NCBI RefSeq assembly: GCF_943193045.1 | Contig: NZ_CALPCN010000005.1 | Span: 1 to 64,000 of the forward strand | Direction of reading: 5' to 3' | Origin: Pumilibacter muris | GTDB lineage: Bacteria > Bacillota > Clostridia > Christensenellales > Pumilibacteraceae | Length of the DNA stretch: 64,000 nucleotides | Shown: piece by piece, positions 8,201 to 15,896 of the stretch | Layout of the letters: every line of letters starts with the position of its first letter | Position numbering within the stretch: the first letter of the stretch is position 1 | Notes under the pieces: generated by a model | What the model was told of the DNA's origin: nothing | Database searches by the model: none | What the model saw: only the letters and a program-made list of their open reading frames with translations | Program-made: the position numbers and the translations under genes

Positions 8201-11200
8201 AACCTGCGCGGTTACAATAAGCGTAGCGTTTCCGCCGCCGTGCAACATAAGTGCGCCAACGGCGAACTCGTTAAGACTCGCCGCGTTTTGCGTAACCGTT
8301 GCAAACTCGGAACGAAGCGTGGCGGAATAAGTTACGTTTCCTTTAAAGCCGCTTGCGTTACTAACAGTAACGGTTGCGCTCTCTCCCGGATTAAGCGTTA
8401 TTCCCGATGCGTTGCTTGCTGTAAATTGGGGAGCCGTTGCGGTAAGCGTCGCGCTAACCGTATTCGCGGAATAAACGGTGCCGCCGAGCATAACGGTGTG
8501 CACGCCGAGTTTTATTTCGCCCTCGCCTTTCGCCTTATAACGCGCCACAAAGAATTTGCCGTGAAGTATTTCTGTCTTTACGAGTTCGAGCGCAGAATTG
8601 TCGCTCACAATAAATTTGGTTACGTCGGCGTTTGCCAAAGCCGAAGGAGCGCCTTCGAAGTTTACCACGAGCACAAGCACTTTGGGCGACGAAACGTAGC
8701 TTATATCAACGCTACCGCTTATCTCGGTTGCGCCCGCAACGGCGCCGTCGGAGTTTACGGTAACTTCCCCGTTTTCGTCGTTCGACAAATACGCCTTACT
8801 TTCGAGCACGCCCGAATCGGCTATAACGATTTCAACCGACGACGTAAACGTATATGCGTTGTCTCCGAATAAAACAACGTTTAAACCGACGCTCGCGTTT
8901 CCGCAACCCGACACGGTAATCGTTGCCGAGTTGTTCGAATTGTTTAGAGTAAGCAAACCGTTACTCGCCGCAAAGGTGGTCGCAAAACTCACGGCGGGAG
9001 AGTTGGCAAGCACAAACTTATATTCGCTCGCGTTTTTCTTGTCTATTTCGTAAACGCCGTTTACAGGCTGCACAAGGCTTCCGTTTTTGCGAAGTTCGAT
9101 TTTGGGAGAATACGCGCTCGATTCCGCAGTAACGTCGAAATTTGATGACGCTTCGAGCGACAACACCGAAACGCCGTTTCGTTGAAGTTGCGCGGTTACT
9201 CTAACGGTATGGTTCGCTATATCCGACGCGGTAAGAACAGCCCTATTCACGCTTATGCGGTAATAGTTTACTCCAGTAAGCGCAACCGAGAAAGCGCCGG
9301 CGGTAGAGTCGCCCAAAACAATTTCCGAACCGTCTATAAATATTTTCACGTCAGATAAAACGCATCCGTTCGGAGCGCCGCTTAAAGCAACTTCGAAGTC
9401 AGTAGAAGAACTTGCGAACACGTCTATTTCGGAAAGCGCGTTTTTAAAATCCACGTTTAACAACGCCTGAGAAACTTTAACGTTAAACACAAACGTCTTG
9501 CCGTCGGCGCCCGAAATCGTTATAACGGCGTCGCCCGCCTTTAAAGGGTTAAGCGTAAGAGTGCCGTTTTCCATTACGGCGCCTACGCAATCGGGGTTGG
9601 AACTCGTTACCGTGAGCGCGGTGTCGGCAGGGTCAACGCCCGCAACGGCGCTCTTAGCCTTTGCGGTGAAAACGCAATCATTTCCGCTCTGACCTTTTAT
9701 AAATTCAATCGTAACGTTTGACGCAAGCCGAGTGCCCGCATTGTTGAGCACCTCGATTTCGCTCGCAGGCACGCGCACGGTAATAGTGGCTTCGCACTCA
9801 ACCGTTTTGCCGTCGGGCGACGTATAAGACGCCGTAACGATAAACGTGCCGAAACTGCCGCGCACCAAAATATCGGGGCTGTTCGGATTTTCATTAGGCA
9901 AAACGACTATATTGTTCTTGTCGTCTTTAACGGTGTAAGTTATTACGGCGTCCGAAACGACAGCGTTTGTTCCCACGTTTATAACGGTTGCTTTAACGTT
10001 TATTATCGAATTGTCGGTGCGAACTCTCTCTATGTCGGAATCGTTGAAAGCAATGCTAACCTTAGAAGTGGAAACGCTTATTAGCACTTTCACTTCTTTT
10101 CCGCCCGCGCTCAACACAAGCGTTGCCGAAGCGACTTGCGTTCTGTCGTTTTTAACGTACAGAACTCCGTTATGAACGCGGAACACGTTTTCGTCCGACA
10201 CGTTTTCAAAAGAATACGCAGGTTCGGGCGCGTTCTTAGGCTGACGGTTTTCGTCGCCGCCGTTTATAACCGCGTCGAGCGCAAACTGTTGTTCGCCGCT
10301 TTCTCCGGTTGTAACAACTTCGAGCTTACCGCCGTTTCCCGAATATGTTTCGTCGTCGATTTGCAAACCGAGAGTTTCCACCTCAACGTCTACCGTAATC
10401 ACAAGTTTTAACTCATAGGTATGCTCTTCTCCGCCGTCGAGTCTTTCACGAACGGTAATAGTAAGCAACAAGTCGTCTATTCTCGAACCGAGCGCCGTAA
10501 AGCGGTATCCTATTATTTCGGAAGAAGTTCCGTTTTCAAACTCGCCCGTTTGAGAACAGAAAACGCCTTTTATTCCCTCAACAGAACCGCCGAATTGCGC
10601 CGAATACTCAAGATTTGCACGGTCTATCTCGTTGCCGTTTTGCGCGAATTTAAACAAAACGGTATAATCGTTGGTTCCGTTAGGCGTATATACAACGGTA
10701 ATATTTTTGGCAATCGCGTCGCTGCTCAGTTCAAGTTCGGAGCCGCCCGCATTAAGGCTTGCTTTGAACGCGCCTTCCACCGCTGTGGTAACGCGCAAAT
10801 TGCAGCTTGCGGAAACGCCTTTGTTAGCGCTGACAATAGCGAAACCCTCGTGCGTGCCGTTCTTCGCAGTAGTGCGCGTAATTTCAAGTTTACCCTCGTA
10901 AATAAGCGCGCCGTTTTCGTCGAACGATACGCCGTTGCCGCTCGTCACTTCGTCGAACGGAACATTCAAAAACGCGGGATTAAAACCGGTTACGGCAAAG
11001 CCTTGCGGAGCGGTATATTCGAACTCTTCGTAAGCCGTGTCACCCGTCTGTTTTTCGGCGTAAGAAACTTTGTAGTACACTTCCACGCTGTTGTTACGCC
11101 CCGCGTTGGTATATAACGTTGCGGAATCGAAAGGCTTTGTATGTTGCTCGTCTAAGAACAGCTCTATTTTGCCGATTCCCACTTGCGTGTTTGAAACCGA

Positions 11201-14200
11201 AACGTTTACATAAACCGATTTGCCGTCTTGCGGCACATCTTCTTTAAAGTAGAATGTTCCGCTGTAAGTTGCGGTAGGTTCGCAAGTCAACTTATATCTG
11301 CCCAAGCTCAACTTTTCCACAGACGAAGTTTTGGGAGAATAATCATCGATTACCGAACTGCAAGCGAAGCGCTTGGAGTTATCGCGTTCAACAATGAAAT
11401 CCGCTCTTCCTTCTATTCTTATAACGCCCGAATAATAGGCGGTAAACGTGTCGCCGCTCGAAAAAGACAGCGTGGAATTTTCGGCAAGCTCTTGCGAATA
11501 AGAGTTGTCGGTATATAATTTCATACCGTCGAATCTGCGGTACAAAGTATAGTTGGAGTTCTTTGTGAAATCCGAATTAAATCCCGAAATGTATCCGTCT
11601 TTAATCGTGTAAGGATTTTCTCCGTAGCTGTAATACAAAATGAAAGTTTGCCAATCCTCGTTCGTTTCAACGCTTACGGCGAAAAGGTCGCGCAACACTA
11701 TAACCGAACTGTCGGTTAAAATATCGGAAGTGCCGTTCGTTTTAAATAGCGCGTTGCCTATTGTCTGTTCGGTCATGTCCTCTTCTTTCGTGCCCAACGG
11801 GTAATAATAAACCGACGTTCCTATAATTTTCTTAGGCAACAAATAAGGATATTCGCCCCGTTTAACGGCAATATCGAGCGAAACATATTCTTTGTTTATA
11901 ATTTGAGCCGACGAAGCAATAATTTTTCCGTTTGTGGAAATAAGTTGCGGCTTATCGAGGTTGGCGTTGCCGAGAGTAACGACGTTGGCTCCGCCCTCGT
12001 ACAACTCGGGATTCGCGTAATACACGCTGTGAGAAGTGGAACCCGTCGCCAATTCCACGCTTCCTATGGCGTACTTATATTCTATATTGAGCACAATAAC
12101 GCAAGCGTCAAGCTCCAACCTTACGGTGCGCGAAGCCTGCGGAGTTTCGGGCACTATAAAGCTGTCGGTTTCTTTGGAATAAGCGCCGTTGTTGTCCGTT
12201 TTCTTAATAAACGCATAGTTATCGTCTTGACTGTTGGTAACGGGTTCGCCGTTTTCGTCGAAAAACAATATTAAATCTTTAAGATTGAATACGGTAACTT
12301 TGTCGGTTTCCCCCGTCACCGTTTTGCCCGAACCTACGGCAAGAGTGAGGGTCGCGGTGTTGCCGCTGCAAGTAAGTTGAGTGTGTCTGTCGTCGGAATT
12401 TTGCGTAAAATCGTAGTTTTCGTTAAGCCTGAACGAAGCGGCGGTGCGCACCACTTTGAACTTAACTTCGAAGAACATATTTTTCGCGGGCTCGAAAGTG
12501 TCTTTATCGAGCGCCTGACTTGCGAGCGTAAAGGTTACGGTGTGAATGCCGTCGGGCACGTTTTTGCCTATTTTAAAACCGAGCGGCGCGCTTAAAGTGT
12601 TTTTCGAACCGTTTACTTTCGTAAGTTTGGGGCTGAGAACGTTCTTTATTGCTCCGTCAACCGTTATTGTGTCGGCTTCATTCTTATTGTCTATCCCTTC
12701 CGAATAAGAAATAACGAGGTCGGAATTCAACGAGCTTACGGCTGCATCGTTATTAAACAGCGCCTGAGCTATAGTGTAGTTGATTTCGGTTTTGGGAGTG
12801 TCGCCGCTAAACGTGGAAATCATGTCGGTAGCCTTAACGCTCACTTCGTCTATCGGAGCGCGAATATGAATGTATATTTGAACGGACTTGTGCATTCCGT
12901 TAAGCTCGTTGTCTTGAATGAGCAACGTGGCGTCGCCCACGCTCTTATTCAACAACCTAAGCGAAACGCTCGACGCGGTTGTTTCTATGTGAACAAGCTT
13001 ATCGCCTTCGGTAATAGTGGGATAAAGGTTGTTTCTTCCCCAAACGGGAGTTGTAAGCACCCCTTTGCGCATAACCTTAACATAATCCGAAAGCTTGAAC
13101 ACCGACGAAGTGCTTATGGGTTGTTCAAAATACAAATCGATTTCGTCGGTGCGCATTTTGGTGTACGGGTCGAAACAAACAATGTCCGTAACCACGTCCA
13201 TCTCGCCGCTCGACAAAAATTCGACTTCTATAATTATTTCGCGCTTAATAGGCGCGCCGTTATATTCGTTGGCAATAAGACGAATTGTGCTTTGCCCTTT
13301 TTTCAACGCCTTAAAGCGAATATTTTTGCGGCAATACGCTCCGTCGCTCTTGTGCGGGTGCAAATCGAATTCGAGGTTACCCGATTGAGTAATAGCGTCG
13401 GTTATTTCTTTATAGTCGGAATCTTCGGGATTCCACTTGTCGGCAACGAGCACGCGGACTTGGTCGTAATATCCGCCGTTGCCCATAACTCCCTGCATTA
13501 TTTTTGCACGTTTGCCGTTGGTGCCAACCGCGCCCAACTGCGAAAAATCGAACTCGTGTTCGAGGTTGTTTTCGTGCAAGTCTATTCCTTCATAATACGG
13601 AATTTGTTTAGAAACTCTGTAAAACAAAGTCGTGTCGGTGCTTTTATCCTGTTGCAAAGCAAGTTCGAGCGGGTCGCCCTTACCTATTTCTTTGAAAGAG
13701 GTTATGCTGCCGTTCACTTCTTTAACTAACCTTATGGGTGCGATTGCTTTCAATCCTTCGGTAACATTTCCGTCGGAATCGGCGTAATCGTCCACGTCGA
13801 AATGCTCGGCGTACCCCTCTTCGACTTTCATTTCTATAATTTCGCGCACTTCGGGCGAAAATTCGCTCGTAACTATAAGCTTGAAATCTTCTTTCACAGT
13901 TTCGCTCACGCGAAAGCCGAACACAACAACCGCCACAACGTCATCGTCGCCGCTGCCTATATATTCGGTTTTAACGGGAGTAATCGCCGCCGCAGGTTCG
14001 GAATAAACTTTTATAAGCGAGTTTACGTCGTCTTTGGTGTAGTTGTTGTTTTTTAGCACAACGTTAAACTCTATGTTATACAAAACGTTGGGCGCAACTC
14101 GGTAAACGGGAACGGTAACCTCATCGTCAAGCGGGTCGTTCACCTGGCTTAGGTCGGTTTTGCCGCTGCCTACGCTTATCTTTTCGATTGACGGAGGGTC

Positions 14201-14338
14201 GATTGCGGGAGCTTTCGTAACCCACAGCACGGCAAAAGCGACACTCGCCGCCGCAAGCACCGCAATAAGGACTATAAACAGTATGTTTCGTCCTTTCTTT
14301 TTGGTTTCGAGTTCTATAACTTTATCGGAAATAGGCAT
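5267..14338 (-). CDS. Giant membrane-anchored Ig-like/repeat surface protein
   Basis: A 3,023-residue protein starting MPISDKVIELETKKKGRN, then one hydrophobic helix (about residues 19-40), then roughly 2,980 extracellular residues rich in Val, Thr, Asn, Ser and Gly. The topology is type II: a basic cytoplasmic tail and an uncleaved N-terminal anchor. The C-terminal third (about 1980-2930) contains degenerate repeats of about 80-105 residues with a signature like V-x-V-x-A-x-V-x-GG-x-Y-x-G (GGLFNGYKE, SGYYKGMAP, GGDYAGAKY, GGDYANGVY, SGAYKGTVI, EGLFAGLEF). The N-terminal two thirds look like bacterial Ig-like beta-sandwiches (for example DAVITISGADGKTFVFNVKV). There is no LPXTG motif, dockerin or S-layer homology domain at the C-terminus. 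ATG 14338 was chosen over GTG 14362 because GGGAGAGG lies at the right distance upstream of the ATG. The function is unknown; adhesion or a surface scaffold is an inference. Confidence 0.85.
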   Translation of the reverse strand: MPISDKVIELETKKKGRNILFIVLIAVLAAASVAFAVLWVTKAPAIDPPSIEKISVGSGKTDLSQVNDPLDDEVTVPVYRVAPNVLYNIEFNVVLKNNNYTKDDVNSLIKVYSEPAAAITPVKTEYIGSGDDDVVAVVVFGFRVSETVKEDFKLIVTSEFSPEVREIIEMKVEEGYAEHFDVDDYADSDGNVTEGLKAIAPIRLVKEVNGSITSFKEIGKGDPLELALQQDKSTDTTLFYRVSKQIPYYEGIDLHENNLEHEFDFSQLGAVGTNGKRAKIMQGVMGNGGYYDQVRVLVADKWNPEDSDYKEITDAITQSGNLEFDLHPHKSDGAYCRKNIRFKALKKGQSTIRLIANEYNGAPIKREIIIEVEFLSSGEMDVVTDIVCFDPYTKMRTDEIDLYFEQPISTSSVFKLSDYVKVMRKGVLTTPVWGRNNLYPTITEGDKLVHIETTASSVSLRLLNKSVGDATLLIQDNELNGMHKSVQIYIHIRAPIDEVSVKATDMISTFSGDTPKTEINYTIAQALFNNDAAVSSLNSDLVISYSEGIDNKNEADTITVDGAIKNVLSPKLTKVNGSKNTLSAPLGFKIGKNVPDGIHTVTFTLASQALDKDTFEPAKNMFFEVKFKVVRTAASFRLNENYDFTQNSDDRHTQLTCSGNTATLTLAVGSGKTVTGETDKVTVFNLKDLILFFDENGEPVTNSQDDNYAFIKKTDNNGAYSKETDSFIVPETPQASRTVRLELDACVIVLNIEYKYAIGSVELATGSTSHSVYYANPELYEGGANVVTLGNANLDKPQLISTNGKIIASSAQIINKEYVSLDIAVKRGEYPYLLPKKIIGTSVYYYPLGTKEEDMTEQTIGNALFKTNGTSDILTDSSVIVLRDLFAVSVETNEDWQTFILYYSYGENPYTIKDGYISGFNSDFTKNSNYTLYRRFDGMKLYTDNSYSQELAENSTLSFSSGDTFTAYYSGVIRIEGRADFIVERDNSKRFACSSVIDDYSPKTSSVEKLSLGRYKLTCEPTATYSGTFYFKEDVPQDGKSVYVNVSVSNTQVGIGKIELFLDEQHTKPFDSATLYTNAGRNNSVEVYYKVSYAEKQTGDTAYEEFEYTAPQGFAVTGFNPAFLNVPFDEVTSGNGVSFDENGALIYEGKLEITRTTAKNGTHEGFAIVSANKGVSASCNLRVTTAVEGAFKASLNAGGSELELSSDAIAKNITVVYTPNGTNDYTVLFKFAQNGNEIDRANLEYSAQFGGSVEGIKGVFCSQTGEFENGTSSEIIGYRFTALGSRIDDLLLTITVRERLDGGEEHTYELKLVITVDVEVETLGLQIDDETYSGNGGKLEVVTTGESGEQQFALDAVINGGDENRQPKNAPEPAYSFENVSDENVFRVHNGVLYVKNDRTQVASATLVLSAGGKEVKVLISVSTSKVSIAFNDSDIERVRTDNSIINVKATVINVGTNAVVSDAVITYTVKDDKNNIVVLPNENPNSPDILVRGSFGTFIVTASYTSPDGKTVECEATITVRVPASEIEVLNNAGTRLASNVTIEFIKGQSGNDCVFTAKAKSAVAGVDPADTALTVTSSNPDCVGAVMENGTLTLNPLKAGDAVITISGADGKTFVFNVKVSQALLNVDFKNALSEIDVFASSSTDFEVALSGAPNGCVLSDVKIFIDGSEIVLGDSTAGAFSVALTGVNYYRISVNRAVLTASDIANHTVRVTAQLQRNGVSVLSLEASSNFDVTAESSAYSPKIELRKNGSLVQPVNGVYEIDKKNASEYKFVLANSPAVSFATTFAASNGLLTLNNSNNSATITVSGCGNASVGLNVVLFGDNAYTFTSSVEIVIADSGVLESKAYLSNDENGEVTVNSDGAVAGATEISGSVDISYVSSPKVLVLVVNFEGAPSALANADVTKFIVSDNSALELVKTEILHGKFFVARYKAKGEGEIKLGVHTVMLGGTVYSANTVSATLTATAPQFTASNASGITLNPGESATVTVSNASGFKGNVTYSATLRSEFATVTQNAASLNEFAVGALMLHGGGNATLIVTAQVSGGLFNGYKEVFEIPVTVNVYDAPIVSVTQEAVLDANEKTFEFGPLWSVKGGEGDDGFDYNVAYDLSGNIPGTFTFPSGAAAKNDGSATFAKNETAKNGAVFEIPYTFTVISGYYKGMAPVSGKIKVTVMPESATLTVDGGVRISGVRYVDANSRLTLSASVGAVAQEYISVSYSVDNGEWGYITGNAFVPTLYKGVSAPASSEVNVTANVKIVGGDYAGAKYTLTERVSVTYLIKQSASKFSAKPGERVDLSTLFANAFGNVARGITVSASDSSVVQDGNYLKLLPDSNYGSANKTVKLFVSHTDSSNRVYYGEFDFEILPIAAPVLDVTQNGNTFLANDGKTYNGASYKIEILSGKDLLDSYNSAYESYSANNAFTFTPKTNTVGGNVVLRVFMKIDGGDYANGVYDDKEFERTVTLPIPGKNAPSLSVGFTLSDDGNGGNITHTITNGDGYAFEYAYAVTEGGGILLGTDGSFTFIKTSAVQKAKVTVSVTVSGEPHDGLVLTAVTAEITVPAAVKPTISATVSGNVIVPEIDSADAASFSYVLSDEAQAAYIDLNSKTGEFKFKDSTFGGTIEITVNATMQSGAYKGTVISCKITVTAVAAPVPGELSLDSLTPDSVKNPTSFTGEFTFDGEGFEVLFTAVKEHSSRLSTHGVKGFVITPNAESTPVKITLYYRVTADCSYIGEVLSKEYDVPVPALPKLVTSVSGEKITVAFNYTPNDSGYTFAVADADKKFVTIDSDGNFVGSYESRTITVTVSATVAEGLFAGLEFTTETQITTSVPSLTLSVTRNENGGEIIPSLSEGGENALYEYTVVSGNSITLNSTSAGEFTVVSGKSGTTVVSVKATLVSGAVVENTATVVISADGAGITANTNSGDTVASSGKIIYEVTFDGLNNVTVTAINYDSTHITVVNNGGVITATADYDESGSEKTETVEFEIMYESESGEYVFATVTCEIAYKINETVVEPPVVTPEE

Positions 14339-14380
14339 AAAATAAATCCTCTCCCATCGCACTTATAGTTTATCACTATA

Positions 14381-14409
14381 ATAATACAGTATTCATAGAA
14401 AAATGTCAA
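14381..14409 (-). promoter_or_regulatory. Promoter of the giant surface protein operon
   Basis: On the minus strand, a perfect TTGACA (14409-14404), a 17-nt spacer and TATTAT (14386-14381). It lies about 40 nt upstream of the chosen start at 14338. Confidence 0.75.
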
Positions 14410-14570
14410 TCTTGAAATCACAGATTTAATATTTGTTTTGCAAAAGCACGAAATAAATCGAACCCCATTAAAACACCATATTTTTGGCATATATTGCGGT
14501 AAAAACGGATTTATATAATAGGTTTTATCAAGGTTCGCTAATTTGGTTCACGCAAATCCGAAACAAATTT

Positions 14571-14597
14571 TTAGCACTTGACGCTTTTGAGTGCTAA
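14571..14597. promoter_or_regulatory. CIRCE-like inverted repeat (HrcA operator candidate)
   Basis: TTAGCACTT, nine spacer bases, then GAGTGCTAA: the CIRCE consensus TTAGCACTC-N9-GAGTGCTAA with a single mismatch. CIRCE is the binding site of the heat-shock repressor HrcA. No chaperone gene is adjacent. It lies about 160 bp upstream of the giant-gene promoter and about 100 bp upstream of the MarR promoter, overlapping neither. Confidence 0.7.
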
Positions 14598-14610
14598 CAC
14601 TCGCACCAAG

Positions 14611-14623
14611 CAAGTGCCACTTG
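14611..14623. repeat. 13-bp perfect palindrome CAAGTGCCACTTG
   Basis: CAAGTG-C-CACTTG, 14 bp downstream of the CIRCE-like element. It may be an operator (MarR proteins bind palindromes of this size), but it is about 70 bp upstream of the MarR gene's -35 box. Confidence 0.4.
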
Positions 14624-14695
14624 TAAGCATAAGATTACAAACTTATATGCACGGAAAAAACAATGCCATAAAGTTAATTCTCTTCTTATATCGGG

Positions 14696-14724
14696 TTGAC
14701 AACAGGGCGCATATTATGTATAAT
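14696..14724 (+). promoter_or_regulatory. Consensus promoter of the marR-cysE-cysS unit
   Basis: A perfect TTGACA (14696-14701), a 17-nt spacer and a perfect TATAAT (14719-14724). The predicted start of transcription is near 14731, which excludes in-frame ATGs further upstream as start codons. Confidence 0.85.
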
Positions 14725-14760
14725 AGTTATACTTATATACCTTATGCGGAGGTTCGCACT

Positions 14761-15162
14761 ATCAACGCCATTTCCGACAAAATTATAGAACTGCTGCTTT
14801 ACACTCGAAAGGCTTCGGAAACCGAACGCGGCGCGTTCGGGCTTAAAGAGCGTTTGCTCTTTTGCCTAAGACGCCGACCGTTGCCGCCACGCGAGCTTAT
14901 GGAAATGCTCGGCATGGTAAAATCAAACCTTGCTTTGCTTGCGAGAAAGTGCATAGGCGAAGGCTTGATTGAAAAATCGCGCCGAAGTTCCGACAACCGC
15001 GCGCTTGTATACGAGCTTACCGACAAAGGCAACGAATATATAGACGGCTTATTAAACCAAATAGAAAGCAAGTTGCACACCGTTCTCACAACAGATAAAG
15101 ATAGGCAAGCCGCCGAAGAAAACCTTGACGCGGCAATAGAATTATTGTCTTACATACCGTAA
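14761..15162 (+). CDS. MarR-family winged-helix transcriptional regulator
   Basis: About 133 residues with a winged helix-turn-helix: LLFCLRRRPLPPRELMEMLGMVKSNLALLARKCIGEGLIEKS, then the wing RRSSDNRALVYELTDKGNEYIDGL. This layout is MarR-like. The frame is open from 14578, but the consensus promoter puts transcription start near 14731, after the in-frame ATG at 14716. The only good Shine-Dalgarno, GGAGG (14748-14752), is followed after 8 nt by ATC at 14761, so the start may be a rare AUC codon; otherwise it is unclear. It precedes cysE by 50 nt and may regulate the cys genes or itself. The ligand is unknown. Confidence 0.75.
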   Translation: MNAISDKIIELLLYTRKASETERGAFGLKERLLFCLRRRPLPPRELMEMLGMVKSNLALLARKCIGEGLIEKSRRSSDNRALVYELTDKGNEYIDGLLNQIESKLHTVLTTDKDRQAAEENLDAAIELLSYIP

Positions 15163-15212
15163 CGCAAAGGCTGAAAATAACCGCACGCGGGCAATTTAAG
15201 AGCGCAAAAAAT

Positions 15213-15857
15213 ATGAGAGCAATGCAAAAAATAAAAAAAGACCTTGCGGCGGTATTTCGCCACGACCCCGCGGCAAGAAGCAAAGCCGAAGTTATTCTAA
15301 CTTACAGCGGGTTTCACGCGCTCGTAATGTATCGCTTCGCACATTTTTTGCACATTCACAGATATAAACTTCTCGCCAGAATCGTGAGTCAGTTTTGCAA
15401 ATTCCTTACGGGTATAGAAATTCATCCGGGCGCCAAAATAGGATACGGAGTTGTAATCGACCACGGCGAAGGCGTTGTTATAGGCGAAACGGCGGAAGTC
15501 GGAAATAACGTTCTGATATATCAAGGAGTAACTCTTGGCGGCACCGGCAAAGACAAAGGAAAGCGCCACCCCACTGTTGAAGACGGCGTTATGATTTGTT
15601 CGGGAGCGAAAGTTTTAGGTCCGTTTACGGTGGGAAAAAACGCGCGAATAGGCGCGGGAAGCATTGTGCTTAAAGAAGTACCGCCCAACGCCACCGTTGT
15701 TGGCGTTCCCGGCAGAATAGTGAAAATAGGCAACGAGCGAGTGGACGACCTCGACCAAAACCTTCCCGACCCCACAGGCGACGATATAAAGCGGTTAGAA
15801 GCCCGCATTGCCGCGCTCGAAGAAAAGCTCGGCGAGCAAAAAAATCATAAATTATGA
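15213..15857 (+). CDS. cysE: Serine O-acetyltransferase
   Basis: A 214-residue SAT. A short N-terminal helical region (SKAEVILTYSGFHALVMYRFAH) precedes the left-handed parallel beta-helix with hexapeptide repeats (GVVIDHGEGVVIGETAEVGNNVLIYQGVTLGG). The catalytic His-Asp pair is in IDHGEG, and GKDKGKRHPTVEDGV is the family loop. It acetylates L-serine with acetyl-CoA, the first step of cysteine synthesis. The protein is shorter at the N-terminus than the E. coli enzyme, as is usual in Bacillota. The Shine-Dalgarno is weak. The gene is followed by cysS after 39 nt, the classic cysE-cysS pairing of Gram-positives. Confidence 0.95.
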   Translation: MRAMQKIKKDLAAVFRHDPAARSKAEVILTYSGFHALVMYRFAHFLHIHRYKLLARIVSQFCKFLTGIEIHPGAKIGYGVVIDHGEGVVIGETAEVGNNVLIYQGVTLGGTGKDKGKRHPTVEDGVMICSGAKVLGPFTVGKNARIGAGSIVLKEVPPNATVVGVPGRIVKIGNERVDDLDQNLPDPTGDDIKRLEARIAALEEKLGEQKNHKL

Positions 15858-15896
15858 AATGCGGATTTTTCCGCAAAGGAAGATAAGACTTTAACA

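Noticed and set aside
7490-8872. 460-codon open frame on the + strand opposite the giant protein gene
   Set aside because: Basic, Arg/Tyr/Ala-rich composition typical of a shadow frame; no ribosome site or promoter; several similar shadows occur along the same gene.
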